Shown here: one piece after another, positions 1 to 5,913 of the stretch | How positions within the stretch are numbered: position 1 is the first letter of the stretch | How the letters are laid out: each line of letters begins with the position of its first letter | Assembly: GCA_905236955.1 (NCBI GenBank) | Contig: CAJOQW010000034.1 | Coordinates: 1-11,674 of the forward strand | DNA from: an uncultured Bacteroidales bacterium | GTDB lineage: Bacteria > Bacteroidota > Bacteroidia > Bacteroidales > UBA932 | Length of the DNA: 11,674 nt | Direction of reading: 5' to 3' | Program-made: the position numbers and the translations under genes | Notes under the pieces: generated by a model | What the model saw: the letters and a program-made list of their open reading frames with translations, nothing else | Databases searched by the model: none | What the model was told of the DNA's origin: nothing

Positions 1-3
1 GGA

Positions 4-1014
4 TTACTTGGAGTTTCGGGATGAGGAGCGGCGTACCACGAGACTGGTACCCACCGTGATGCTTCCGCCCTCCGACTTGCCGGAAAGGAGCCTCAGCATT
101 TCTTTTGCAGCATTGGAGCCGATTTCGGCGGAATGTTGGTCCACCGAACTCAGGGAAGGGGCAATCATGGCACCGAATTTCTCGTTGGCCGTGCCCACTA
201 TGCCGAAATCCCCGGGGATGTCCAGGCCCCGGTCCCGCGCACATTCGAGAGCTCCGAGGGCGGAGAAATCCCCCGAAGAGTAGAGGGCGTCGCATCCGGC
301 ATCGATCGCCATGGAGGCACATGAATAGCCTGTTTCAGGGACGATGGTTTCCTTATAGACGATACTGGCGTCATATTGCATTCCGGCATCCGTCAGCGCA
401 GCCTTGTAACCTTCGAACCGGTTGCGGAAAGAGTCGGTGTCAAGGTAACCGACAAGGGCCCCTATGCGTTTGTAACCGTTGGCTATCAGATGCCTTGTAG
501 CGGCATACGCCCCGTTGAAATCATCGTTTACCACCACCGAGCCCGGCAGGGACGGGAATACGCGGTCGAACTGGACCAACTTGATATTGCTCCCCGCGAG
601 GGTTTCCCTTATGTCCTTCCCGTCGATAGTCTCGGCGGAATGGGAGATGAGGATGCCGGCTACCCTGCTGCTGGCCAGGGTCTTGAGTGCACGCCTCTCG
701 TCCTCGGCCTTCTCGTGGGTCTGGCAGATGACGACGGTATAACCAGCTTCCACGAAGACCGATTCCGCAGCACTGATGATGCTGCTGAAGAATTCGCGGT
801 TGATCCTGGGAACGATGATGCCCACGGTATGCGCCACTCCCCTGCGGAAGTCCGAAGCCAGGTCGTTACGCTCATAACCCATTTTTCTGGCGCAGTCCAT
901 GACTGCCTTGCGGGTGGACTCCTTCACGTTTGCATTGCCTGCGAGGGCCCTCGATACGGTCGAGGGCGTTATGCCGAGTTCATTCGCTATGTCAACTATG
1001 GTGGGTTTCGTCAT
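4..1014 (-). CDS. LacI-family transcriptional regulator, likely local repressor of the pectin PUL
   Basis: This is a 336-residue DNA-binding regulator, full length for the LacI/GalR family. Residues 4-25 form the helix-turn-helix (TIVDIANELGITPSTVSRAL), residues 45-60 the hinge region, and about 63-330 the periplasmic-binding-protein-like sensor domain, beginning AHTVGIIVP. The hinge reads DLASDFRRG where many family members have a form like ALARSLRTG, so the usual intercalating Leu appears to be Phe. The start is placed at 1014 because the HTH then begins directly after the Met and the ATG overlaps the stop of the upstream esterase gene as ATGA, a sign of translational coupling. A start at 1041 would add nine residues that only reflect the end of the esterase gene. 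The TAA stop is at 4-6. The gene is the second of a two-gene minus-strand operon. Palindromic sites at 2341-2356 and 2674-2689 are its likely operators, including autoregulation. The effector is unknown; a pectin-derived sugar is inferred from context only. Confidence 0.93.
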   Translation of the reverse strand: MTKPTIVDIANELGITPSTVSRALAGNANVKESTRKAVMDCARKMGYERNDLASDFRRGVAHTVGIIVPRINREFFSSIISAAESVFVEAGYTVVICQTHEKAEDERRALKTLASSRVAGILISHSAETIDGKDIRETLAGSNIKLVQFDRVFPSLPGSVVVNDDFNGAYAATRHLIANGYKRIGALVGYLDTDSFRNRFEGYKAALTDAGMQYDASIVYKETIVPETGYSCASMAIDAGCDALYSSGDFSALGALECARDRGLDIPGDFGIVGTANEKFGAMIAPSLSSVDQHSAEIGSNAAKEMLRLLSGKSEGGSITVGTSLVVRRSSSRNSK

Positions 1015-2318
1015 TTCAGGTGCTTGAGCATCCACTCGCAATGGCCCCTTTCGGTTTCTTCCGAGGTCCAGTGCTCGTTGATGGGGGTTATAAGGGATTC
1101 CTTGGGACAGGCGAGAACGTTCCAGACCGCATACGAAGTGGTGGGCGGGCAGGTGTCGTCGTTGTAACCCCAGGTCATATAGACCGGACAGGTGATGTGC
1201 CGGGCGAAATTCACGACATCATAGTATGCAAGGGTATTGACGACGTCCTTGTTGTCCAGCAGGCCGGGGATGCGGTTCATATGGGGATAGCCGCCGGTGC
1301 GGCCTTCCTCGCAATAACCCGCCATGTCGGCGAGGGCGGGATGGTTTACGATGCACTGCGTTACCCTATCGTCGAGACCGGCCGCCACCAGCGAGAGGGC
1401 CCCGCCCTGGCTGCCGCCCTGCACCACGACGTTCTTCCCGTCCCATTCCGGAAGGGAGGTAAGCAGGTCTATCGCCTTTACCAGGGCGAGATAGACGTGC
1501 TTCATGTAGTAGCGGTCACGGTTTTCGACACCGTTGGTAAGATATCCGTTGTCGCGGGAATTGAAAGCCGCGGAAAACTCGGCGAAATGTTCATTGCTGA
1601 TGCGCGGGTCGAGGCCGTGGATCTCCATTTCCATCCTTATGCATCCGCTGTCCGCATAATAACGGTGCCGCAACGGTTCTTTGATCGTCTTGATGCCGGC
1701 CCCGGGAGGGCACAGCACCACAGGGCAACTGCGGTCTTTCGCGCCTTTGGGGCAGAAGAGATAGGCATAGACCGACTGGCCGAGGTCGATATAGAGACGC
1801 ACCAGATAGGCATCGAACGCGGGAGTGCAATACTCTTTCGCGAGTTCTTTGGTGTACGTGAGGGGAAACTTCGACGCTTGTTCCTTATTGGCCTGCCAGA
1901 ACGCCATGAAATCATCCGGCTCCCTGGTAAACGGTTCTATCCTATCCACCCCGAAGCCCAGCTTGACATGGTGGCGGTATTCCACGCCGTCCACCTCGAG
2001 GGAAAGGCGCAGGTCCCGGAAGCCAGGGGTCTTGCGCGTCCCGATGTCCACCCTGCCCCTGCCTCCTTTCAGGCGGAAAACACCCTTTTTGTCCGCCTGG
2101 AGCATATCGTCCGCTATCTCGTACCGGACCTCGGCGTCGCGGGGTATGCCGTACTTGTAGAATTCCACTTCGACAACGGCCTTCTGGCCTGTCTCGTACA
2201 ACCAGTCGGAGTGGTCGGGTACGGTGACGAACAGGTAATCCGACCTGTAAGGATAGTTCTCGGCGGAGGAGGCCCAGGCGAGCAGCGACAGCGCTGCGAC
2301 AAGGAGGAGTTTTCTCAT
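1011..2318 (-). CDS. Secreted acetyl esterase, CE7/AXE1 (acetyl xylan esterase-like) family
   Basis: The 435-residue protein is an alpha/beta-hydrolase expected to remove O-acetyl groups from plant polysaccharides or oligosaccharides. Residues 1-19 are a Sec signal peptide ending in SSA without a lipobox Cys, so the product is probably periplasmic or secreted. The catalytic triad can be read as Ser303 in GGSQGG, Asp387 in YNDDTCPP (the family's DxxCPP block) and His416 in NEHW. Classical CE7 enzymes are about 320 residues long. This one has roughly 100 extra residues (about 20-120) between signal peptide and hydrolase fold that look beta-rich and may form an accessory domain. The start at 2318 is fixed by the signal peptide. 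The gene is divergent from the pectinase genes, shares their operator region and overlaps the LacI gene by ATGA. The family is clear. The substrate (acetylated pectin, xylan or oligosaccharides) is not, though the pectin context favours acetylated galacturonan or its side chains. Confidence 0.88.
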   Translation of the reverse strand: MRKLLLVAALSLLAWASSAENYPYRSDYLFVTVPDHSDWLYETGQKAVVEVEFYKYGIPRDAEVRYEIADDMLQADKKGVFRLKGGRGRVDIGTRKTPGFRDLRLSLEVDGVEYRHHVKLGFGVDRIEPFTREPDDFMAFWQANKEQASKFPLTYTKELAKEYCTPAFDAYLVRLYIDLGQSVYAYLFCPKGAKDRSCPVVLCPPGAGIKTIKEPLRHRYYADSGCIRMEMEIHGLDPRISNEHFAEFSAAFNSRDNGYLTNGVENRDRYYMKHVYLALVKAIDLLTSLPEWDGKNVVVQGGSQGGALSLVAAGLDDRVTQCIVNHPALADMAGYCEEGRTGGYPHMNRIPGLLDNKDVVNTLAYYDVVNFARHITCPVYMTWGYNDDTCPPTTSYAVWNVLACPKESLITPINEHWTSEETERGHCEWMLKHLK

Positions 2319-2323
2319 ACGAA

Positions 2324-2357
2324 CAAATATAACAATATTTTTGCAAACGTTTGCAAG
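2324..2357 (-). promoter_or_regulatory. Predicted promoter for the esterase-LacI operon (minus strand)
   Basis: On the minus strand TATATTTG (2331 down to 2324) matches the Bacteroides -7 consensus TAnnTTTG exactly. The best -33 candidate is CTTG at 2357-2354, 22 bases upstream and lying at the edge of the palindrome at 2341-2356. That spacing is slightly longer than usual, so the -33 box is less certain than the -7 box. The predicted start of transcription is within a few bases of the ATG at 2318. A repressor bound to the palindrome would cover the -33 region, which suggests autoregulation. Confidence 0.6.
2341..2356. promoter_or_regulatory. LacI-type operator, perfect 16-bp palindrome
   Basis: TTGCAAACGTTTGCAA reads identically on both strands and has the central CG typical of LacI/GalR-family operators. 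Its core GCAAACGTTTGC equals that of the E. coli PurR box (a LacI-family operator). It lies between the divergent esterase-LacI operon and the 83-codon gene and overlaps the -33 regions of both predicted promoters, the expected place for repression. The linked LacI-family gene is the most likely binder. A near copy is at 2674-2689. Confidence 0.82.
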
Positions 2358-2381
2358 CTTTGGACGATTTGTTTAAATTTG
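2350..2381 (+). promoter_or_regulatory. Predicted Bacteroides-type promoter of the 83-codon gene
   Basis: TTTG at 2350-2353, a 20-base spacer and TAAATTTG at 2374-2381 fit the Bacteroidota primary sigma-factor consensus (TTTG, 19-21 bases, TAnnTTTG) exactly. The -33 box is the right half of the operator palindrome. Transcription should begin near 2385-2388, leaving only about 4-7 bases before the ATG at 2392. Confidence 0.72.
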
Positions 2382-2391
2382 CAGGTAACCG

Positions 2392-2643
2392 ATGCTGAAG
2401 CGCCACATAAAAGTTTTATTGTTCCTGACAGCCATCCTGTCCACATTGGAAGCGGCAGCCCAACCCCGTTTCACCGGCCCGGGAGCCGCAGAAGACCGTC
2501 TCGCCATGAGGGAGATGGGAGGACGCCAGCTCACCGACGATGAGGCCGCCCAATATACCGTGGCCAATATTTTCTCAGCATCTTCCTTCTCGGAATATGC
2601 CGAAGACTGGCTTCCCGCCGACCATTGCCCGTACAAATACTGA
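2392..2643 (+). CDS. Small secreted protein resembling only the C-terminal tail of a CE8 pectin methylesterase
   Basis: This is an 83-residue protein of unknown function. Residues 1-23 form a Sec signal peptide (basic start, hydrophobic core, Ala-rich end at about 21-23), so it should be exported. The mature part (about 60 residues) matches the tail of pectin methylesterases: GPGA at 29-32, QL at 46-47, AAQYT at 52-56 and W-x-P at 73-75. The full-length CE8 enzyme encoded at 4861-5871 has GPGA at 291-294, QL at 306-307, AAAYT at 312-316 and WNP at 330-332, in the same order with similar spacing. The Q, D and R residues that catalyse de-esterification are absent, so it cannot be an esterase. 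It may be an internal-deletion remnant of a second CE8 gene, or a retained mini-protein. The frame is intact, and a promoter with operator upstream and a terminator-like hairpin downstream suggest expression as a single-gene transcript. The signal peptide supports this start. Confidence 0.68.
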   Translation: MLKRHIKVLLFLTAILSTLEAAAQPRFTGPGAAEDRLAMREMGGRQLTDDEAAQYTVANIFSASSFSEYAEDWLPADHCPYKY

Positions 2644-2662
2644 CAATAATCCCCCTTTTGTT

Positions 2663-2707
2663 TCTCCGGCAACTTGCAAACGATTGCATTTTGTCGGAGA
2701 TTTTTTT
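2663..2707 (+). terminator. Rho-independent terminator-like hairpin with an operator in its loop
   Basis: TCTCCGGCAA at 2663-2672 pairs with TTGTCGGAGA at 2691-2700 (10 pairs, one of them G-T) and is followed directly by seven T at 2701-2707. The 18-base loop can fold further, TGCAA at 2675-2679 with TTGCA at 2684-2688 around ACGA. It sits 19 bases after the stop of the 83-codon gene and before the GDSL gene, so it should end or attenuate the small transcript. The palindrome in the loop is also a LacI-type operator. Confidence 0.65.
2674..2689. promoter_or_regulatory. Second LacI-type operator, in front of the enzyme operon
   Basis: TTGCAAACGATTGCAT matches the perfect palindrome at 2341-2356 in 14 of 16 positions and keeps the central CG. 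It overlaps the -33 box of the predicted promoter of the GDSL-GH28-CE8-GH105 operon, and its distance to the -7 box (33 bases, start to start) is identical to that at the first operator. The repeated geometry makes chance unlikely and ties the enzyme operon to the linked regulator. Confidence 0.75.
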
Positions 2708-2714
2708 ATATTTA
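2683..2714 (+). promoter_or_regulatory. Predicted promoter of the pectinase operon
   Basis: ATTG at 2683-2686, a 20-base spacer and TATATTTA at 2707-2714 match the Bacteroidota promoter pattern with one mismatch in each box. The -33 box is in the second operator and the -7 box abuts the T-run of the terminator hairpin. Predicted transcription start is near 2718-2721, almost at the ATG at 2722. It is weaker than the promoter at 2350-2381, which may mean lower basal expression. Confidence 0.55.
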
Positions 2715-2721
2715 CATGATT

Positions 2722-3477
2722 ATGCACAATAACACACTGAAAACTACATTTTTGCTACTGGCATGCATAACCCTGCCGCTATCCTGCAACAGGCCGAAAT
2801 CTTTCACCATCCACATGATGGGCGACTCCACCATGGCCGACAAGGACACCACCGGAGGCAATCCGGAAAGGGGATGGGGGATGGTGTTCGGCGACTGCTT
2901 CAAGGACAATGTCACGGTGATGAATTACGCCAAGAACGGCCGCAGCAGCAAAAGTTTCATCGACGAAGGCCTTTGGGATTCGGTCAAGGTGCACACCTTG
3001 CCCGGGGATTATATCTTCATACAGTTCGGGCACAATGATGAAAAAATAAACAGTCCCCAGCGCTACACCGCCCCATGGGGAGAATACCAGGACAACCTCA
3101 GGCTGTTCATAAAGACGGCCCGCGAAATGGGCGCGACTCCCGTGCTCCTCACCCCGGTTGCCCGCAGGGCCTTCACGGACGGAGTCCTGGACGAGCATAC
3201 CCACGGCGAGTATCCGGCCGCGATGAGGGCGGTCGCCCGGGAAACGGGCACCGTGCTTATAGATATGGAGACGGCCACGCTCGACTGGATAAGGGCCGCG
3301 GGCGACAGCGCCTCCAGGCCATATTTCATGTGGGTGGAACCCGGCACGGTCAAGGCCATTCCCGACGGAAGGCAGGACAACACACATTCCACTGAAATCG
3401 GGGCGCGCCGCAATTGCGAAATCGTATGCGATTCTATAAAGGCTGAGATTCCGGACCTTGCAAAATTTTTTAAATAA
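2722..3477 (+). CDS. GDSL/SGNH acetylesterase, CE12 rhamnogalacturonan acetylesterase-like
   Basis: The 251-residue enzyme is expected to remove acetyl groups from rhamnogalacturonan or other pectin chains. The SGNH blocks are visible: GDSTMAD with nucleophile Ser36, the block II Gly in KNGRSSKSF (Gly73), FGHND with Asn105, and the catalytic DNTH with Asp219 and His222. Length fits CE12 enzymes. The N-terminus is a signal sequence with Cys22 (LPLSC), so it is probably a lipoprotein, though the lipobox is imperfect and LLLAC at Cys15 is an alternative. No acidic residues follow Cys22, so there is no obvious surface-export signal. The start at 2722 was chosen because the predicted promoter ends at 2714; an in-frame ATG at 2716 would add two residues. 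It is the first gene of the pectinase operon, with GH28 seven bases downstream. The family is well supported. The exact pectic substrate is inferred. Confidence 0.9.
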   Translation: MHNNTLKTTFLLLACITLPLSCNRPKSFTIHMMGDSTMADKDTTGGNPERGWGMVFGDCFKDNVTVMNYAKNGRSSKSFIDEGLWDSVKVHTLPGDYIFIQFGHNDEKINSPQRYTAPWGEYQDNLRLFIKTAREMGATPVLLTPVARRAFTDGVLDEHTHGEYPAAMRAVARETGTVLIDMETATLDWIRAAGDSASRPYFMWVEPGTVKAIPDGRQDNTHSTEIGARRNCEIVCDSIKAEIPDLAKFFK

Positions 3478-3484
3478 CCATCAT

Positions 3485-4864
3485 ATGAAAAGAATCCTGG
3501 CATTTGCGGCTTTGCTGCCGTTGTTGTTCTCCTGTTCAAAGGACGTTTCCCTGACTGAGTTCGGAGGGGTGCCCGACGGCATAACCCTCAACACCGGGGC
3601 CTTCGCCAGCGCCATCGAGGAAATATCCTCGCACGGAGGAGGGAAACTCACCGTCCCCGCCGGCGTCTGGCTCACCGGCCCCATCACCCTGAAGAGCGGG
3701 GTCAACCTGCATCTTGAGAGGAACGCCGTTGTGGTATTCTCCACCGATCCCGACCTATACCCTGTCCAGGATGCCAATTTCGAAGGGATCGAGACCAAAC
3801 GCTGCCTCGCGCCCATCAACGCCGTGGGACAGAAGAACATATCCATAACCGGCGAGGGCATTTTCGACGGCAACGGACAAGCCTGGCGAGTGCTCAAGAA
3901 GAGCAAGGCATCCGAAGACCTATGGAACCGGTATCTCCAGATGGGAGGCGTCCTGAGTGAAGACGGAAAGAACTGGTTCCCCGACGAAGGATACATGAAG
4001 GCTTATGCGGGCGCAGATTTCAACAATCCCGATTCAGCCCTCGACGTGAACGAAATCAAACGCTTCTTCCGCCCCGAACTGGTGCTCATACGCGAATGCG
4101 AGGGCGTACTGCTCGAAGGCTGCACCTTCGAGAACTCCCCCTGCTGGAACATCCATCTGCTCTGGAGCAAGGACATCGAAGTGAAAAATATCACCGTGCG
4201 CAATCCCTCATACAGCCAGAACGGCGACGGCATAGACATAGACGCCTGTGACGGAGTCCATCTTCAGGGCTGCAGTTTCGACGTAGGCGACGACGCCATA
4301 TGCCTCAAGTCCGGCAAGAACGAGGACGGCCGCAGGAAGGGCCTGGAAAGCAAGAACATGCTTATCGAAGACTGCACCGTATATGCCGGCCACGGCGGAT
4401 TCGTCATCGGCAGCGAGATGAGCGGCGGCGTCTCCAATATCAAAGTACGCAACTGCTCCTTCATAGGTACGGATGTGGGTCTTCGTTTCAAGAGCACGCG
4501 CGGCCGCGGCGGTGTCGTCCATGACATCGACATCGAGAACATCTACATGAAGGACATCATAGGCGACGCCGTGATCTTCAACCTCTATTACGCCGGCAAG
4601 CCCGCCACCGAGGTGGACAAGGACGGCAATGTCCAGGAAATCGTGCCCGAGGCAGACGAAACCACTCCCGAATTCCGCGACATAAGGGTGAACAATGTGG
4701 TCTGCAACGGAGCCGGCAGCGCCATCTTCATAAACGGCCTGCCCGAGAAACCGGTCAAGAACGTACAATTCACCAACTGCATATTCAGGGCCAGGAACGG
4801 TATCGACATGCGCTATGTCGAAAACGTCACTACCGAGAACGTGAAGACCATCCCGCAGGAATGA
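3485..4864 (+). CDS. GH28 polygalacturonase (endo/exo not determined), probable lipoprotein
   Basis: This 459-residue glycoside hydrolase should hydrolyse alpha-1,4 galacturonic acid linkages of homogalacturonan, or Rha-GalA linkages. All GH28 signature blocks are present in the right-handed parallel beta-helix: NGDGID (Asn246, Asp248, equivalent to NTD of fungal polygalacturonases), GDD (Asp269, Asp270), GHG (His303) and RFK (Arg334, Lys336). The signal peptide ends in LLFSC (Cys17), consistent with a lipoprotein; SKD follows the Cys. The start at 3485 gives the natural signal peptide; a TTG nine codons upstream lies inside the GDSL gene end and is not used. The gene begins 7 bases after the GDSL stop, and its TGA stop overlaps the CE8 start as ATGA, so the three genes are co-translated. 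Specificity (endo or exo, galacturonan or rhamnogalacturonan) cannot be fixed from motifs alone. Confidence 0.93.
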   Translation: MKRILAFAALLPLLFSCSKDVSLTEFGGVPDGITLNTGAFASAIEEISSHGGGKLTVPAGVWLTGPITLKSGVNLHLERNAVVVFSTDPDLYPVQDANFEGIETKRCLAPINAVGQKNISITGEGIFDGNGQAWRVLKKSKASEDLWNRYLQMGGVLSEDGKNWFPDEGYMKAYAGADFNNPDSALDVNEIKRFFRPELVLIRECEGVLLEGCTFENSPCWNIHLLWSKDIEVKNITVRNPSYSQNGDGIDIDACDGVHLQGCSFDVGDDAICLKSGKNEDGRRKGLESKNMLIEDCTVYAGHGGFVIGSEMSGGVSNIKVRNCSFIGTDVGLRFKSTRGRGGVVHDIDIENIYMKDIIGDAVIFNLYYAGKPATEVDKDGNVQEIVPEADETTPEFRDIRVNNVVCNGAGSAIFINGLPEKPVKNVQFTNCIFRARNGIDMRYVENVTTENVKTIPQE

Positions 4865-5871
4865 GAAGGATCCTTTCCATAGCACTGCTCCTGTTCATGG
4901 GGGTAAGCGCTTTAGCGAAAGACTACGACATCGTGGTCGCAGCTGACGGAAGCGGCGACTATGCCACCGTGCAGGAAGCCGTCAACGCCTGTCCCGACTA
5001 CTCACACGGACGGATAACCACCATCCTTGTCAAGGCCGGCACATACCGTGAAAGGGTGATCATCCCCCACAACAAGTTCCGTCTCCACATCAAGGGCGAA
5101 GGGGCGGATTGCACCAAACTCAGCTACGACACCCACGCCGGGATGATCCATCCGGTTACGGGACTCCCCATGGGGACTTCAGGCAGCGCGGCCTTCTACG
5201 TGCATTCCAGCTACGTGACTTTCGAGGGCTTGTGCTTCGAGAACAGCGCCGGCCCCGTAGCCCAGGCCGTTGCGGTGCACATCGACGGCGATTTCATCTA
5301 TTTCAAGAACTGCCGTTTCCTCGGCAACCAGGACACCGTTTATACTTATGGCTACTGGGGCAAGGACCGCGGCCAGAAGCGCATCTATTTCAAGGACTGT
5401 TACATAGAAGGCACCACCGACTTCATCTTCGGGGCGAGCAGGGCGTTTTTCGAAAACTGCGAGATACGCTCCAAGGCGGACAGCTACATCACGGCCGCAT
5501 CCACACCAAAGGGGCAGCCTTACGGCTATGTTTTCTACAAATGCCGTCTCACGGCTGCTCCCGGGGTAACGAAATGCTATCTGGGCCGCCCCTGGCGCTC
5601 CTATGCCAAAACAGTATTCATTGAATGCGAGATGGGGCCGCACATCGTCCCTGAAGGATGGCACGACTGGGAAGGTCCGGGAAAGCCCGACACCAAGAAG
5701 AATTCCTTCTACGCCGAATACGGCAACTACGGCCCCGGGGCTTACGGGAAGAAAGACCGTGTCAAGTGGAGCCATCAGCTCTCTGCGAAACAAGCCGCCG
5801 CATACACTTTCGGGCGGGTGATGTTCGAGGAAGAGGACGGGATAAAATGGAATCCCGAAGACAATAAATAA
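4861..5871 (+). CDS. CE8 pectin methylesterase (pectinesterase)
   Basis: The 336-residue enzyme hydrolyses methyl esters of homogalacturonan, releasing methanol and exposing carboxylates for GH28 or lyases. The CE8 signature residues are present: VAADGSGDYATVQEAV near the N-terminus (residues 26-41), Gln135, GNQDT with Gln157 and acid/base Asp158, TTDFIFG with nucleophile Asp187, and LGRPWR with Arg243 and Trp245. The signal peptide (1-19, ending ALA) has no lipobox Cys, so the enzyme should be soluble in the periplasm or secreted. The length is typical of bacterial single-domain CE8. Its ATG overlaps the GH28 stop (ATGA at 4861-4864), indicating translational coupling and fixing the start. 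The C-terminal tail (about 289-333) resembles the mature part of the 83-residue protein at 2392-2643, suggesting that one locus once held two CE8 genes. Confidence 0.95.
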   Translation: MRRILSIALLLFMGVSALAKDYDIVVAADGSGDYATVQEAVNACPDYSHGRITTILVKAGTYRERVIIPHNKFRLHIKGEGADCTKLSYDTHAGMIHPVTGLPMGTSGSAAFYVHSSYVTFEGLCFENSAGPVAQAVAVHIDGDFIYFKNCRFLGNQDTVYTYGYWGKDRGQKRIYFKDCYIEGTTDFIFGASRAFFENCEIRSKADSYITAASTPKGQPYGYVFYKCRLTAAPGVTKCYLGRPWRSYAKTVFIECEMGPHIVPEGWHDWEGPGKPDTKKNSFYAEYGNYGPGAYGKKDRVKWSHQLSAKQAAAYTFGRVMFEEEDGIKWNPEDNK

Positions 5872-5899
5872 CCGTCAATTGAATTGATTATTTAAATAT

Positions 5900-5904
5900 G
5901 GAGG
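5900..5904 (+). promoter_or_regulatory. Shine-Dalgarno-like site before the GH105 gene
   Basis: GGAGG lies 9 bases before the ATG at 5914, a good Shine-Dalgarno match. Other genes here lack such a site, as usual in Bacteroidota. It is in a 42-base AT-rich spacer (5872-5913) that also holds the inverted repeat TCAATTGAATTGA (5875-5887). No TAnnTTTG box is seen there, so GH105 is most likely transcribed with the operon. Confidence 0.4.
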
Positions 5905-5913
5905 TTTAATCAT

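Noticed and set aside
926..935. ACGTTTGCAT inside the LacI gene, resembling half of the operator.
   Set aside because: Only the right half and the CG match; the left half does not, there is no promoter nearby, and it is within the conserved coding region for the DNA-binding domain.
4..1014. Assignment of the regulator as PurR or CcpA because the operator core equals the PurR box.
   Set aside because: The operator core is shared across the LacI family; the position beside esterase and pectinase genes points to a local sugar-responsive repressor, and the sensor domain gives no specific sign of purine binding.
930..2543. Long plus-strand open frame (537 codons) opposite the esterase gene.
   Set aside because: It is antisense to a clear CE7 gene with signal peptide and catalytic triad; the encoded sequence shows no recognisable family features and crosses the divergent promoter region. 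Long antisense frames are expected in GC-rich DNA with strong third-position bias.
2674..2721. TTG start that would lengthen the GDSL protein N-terminus from within the operator.
   Set aside because: The region is the operator, hairpin and promoter; the signal peptide starts properly at 2722 (or 2716).
2392..3477. The 83-codon gene and the GDSL gene as one gene split by a stop codon (they are in the same frame).
   Set aside because: Each has its own signal peptide, the two parts belong to different families, and a terminator-like hairpin and promoter lie between them.
3458..3484. TTG start that would lengthen the GH28 protein by nine residues.
   Set aside because: It lies inside the end of the GDSL gene and would put nine residues before a complete signal peptide; the ATG at 3485 gives a normal one.
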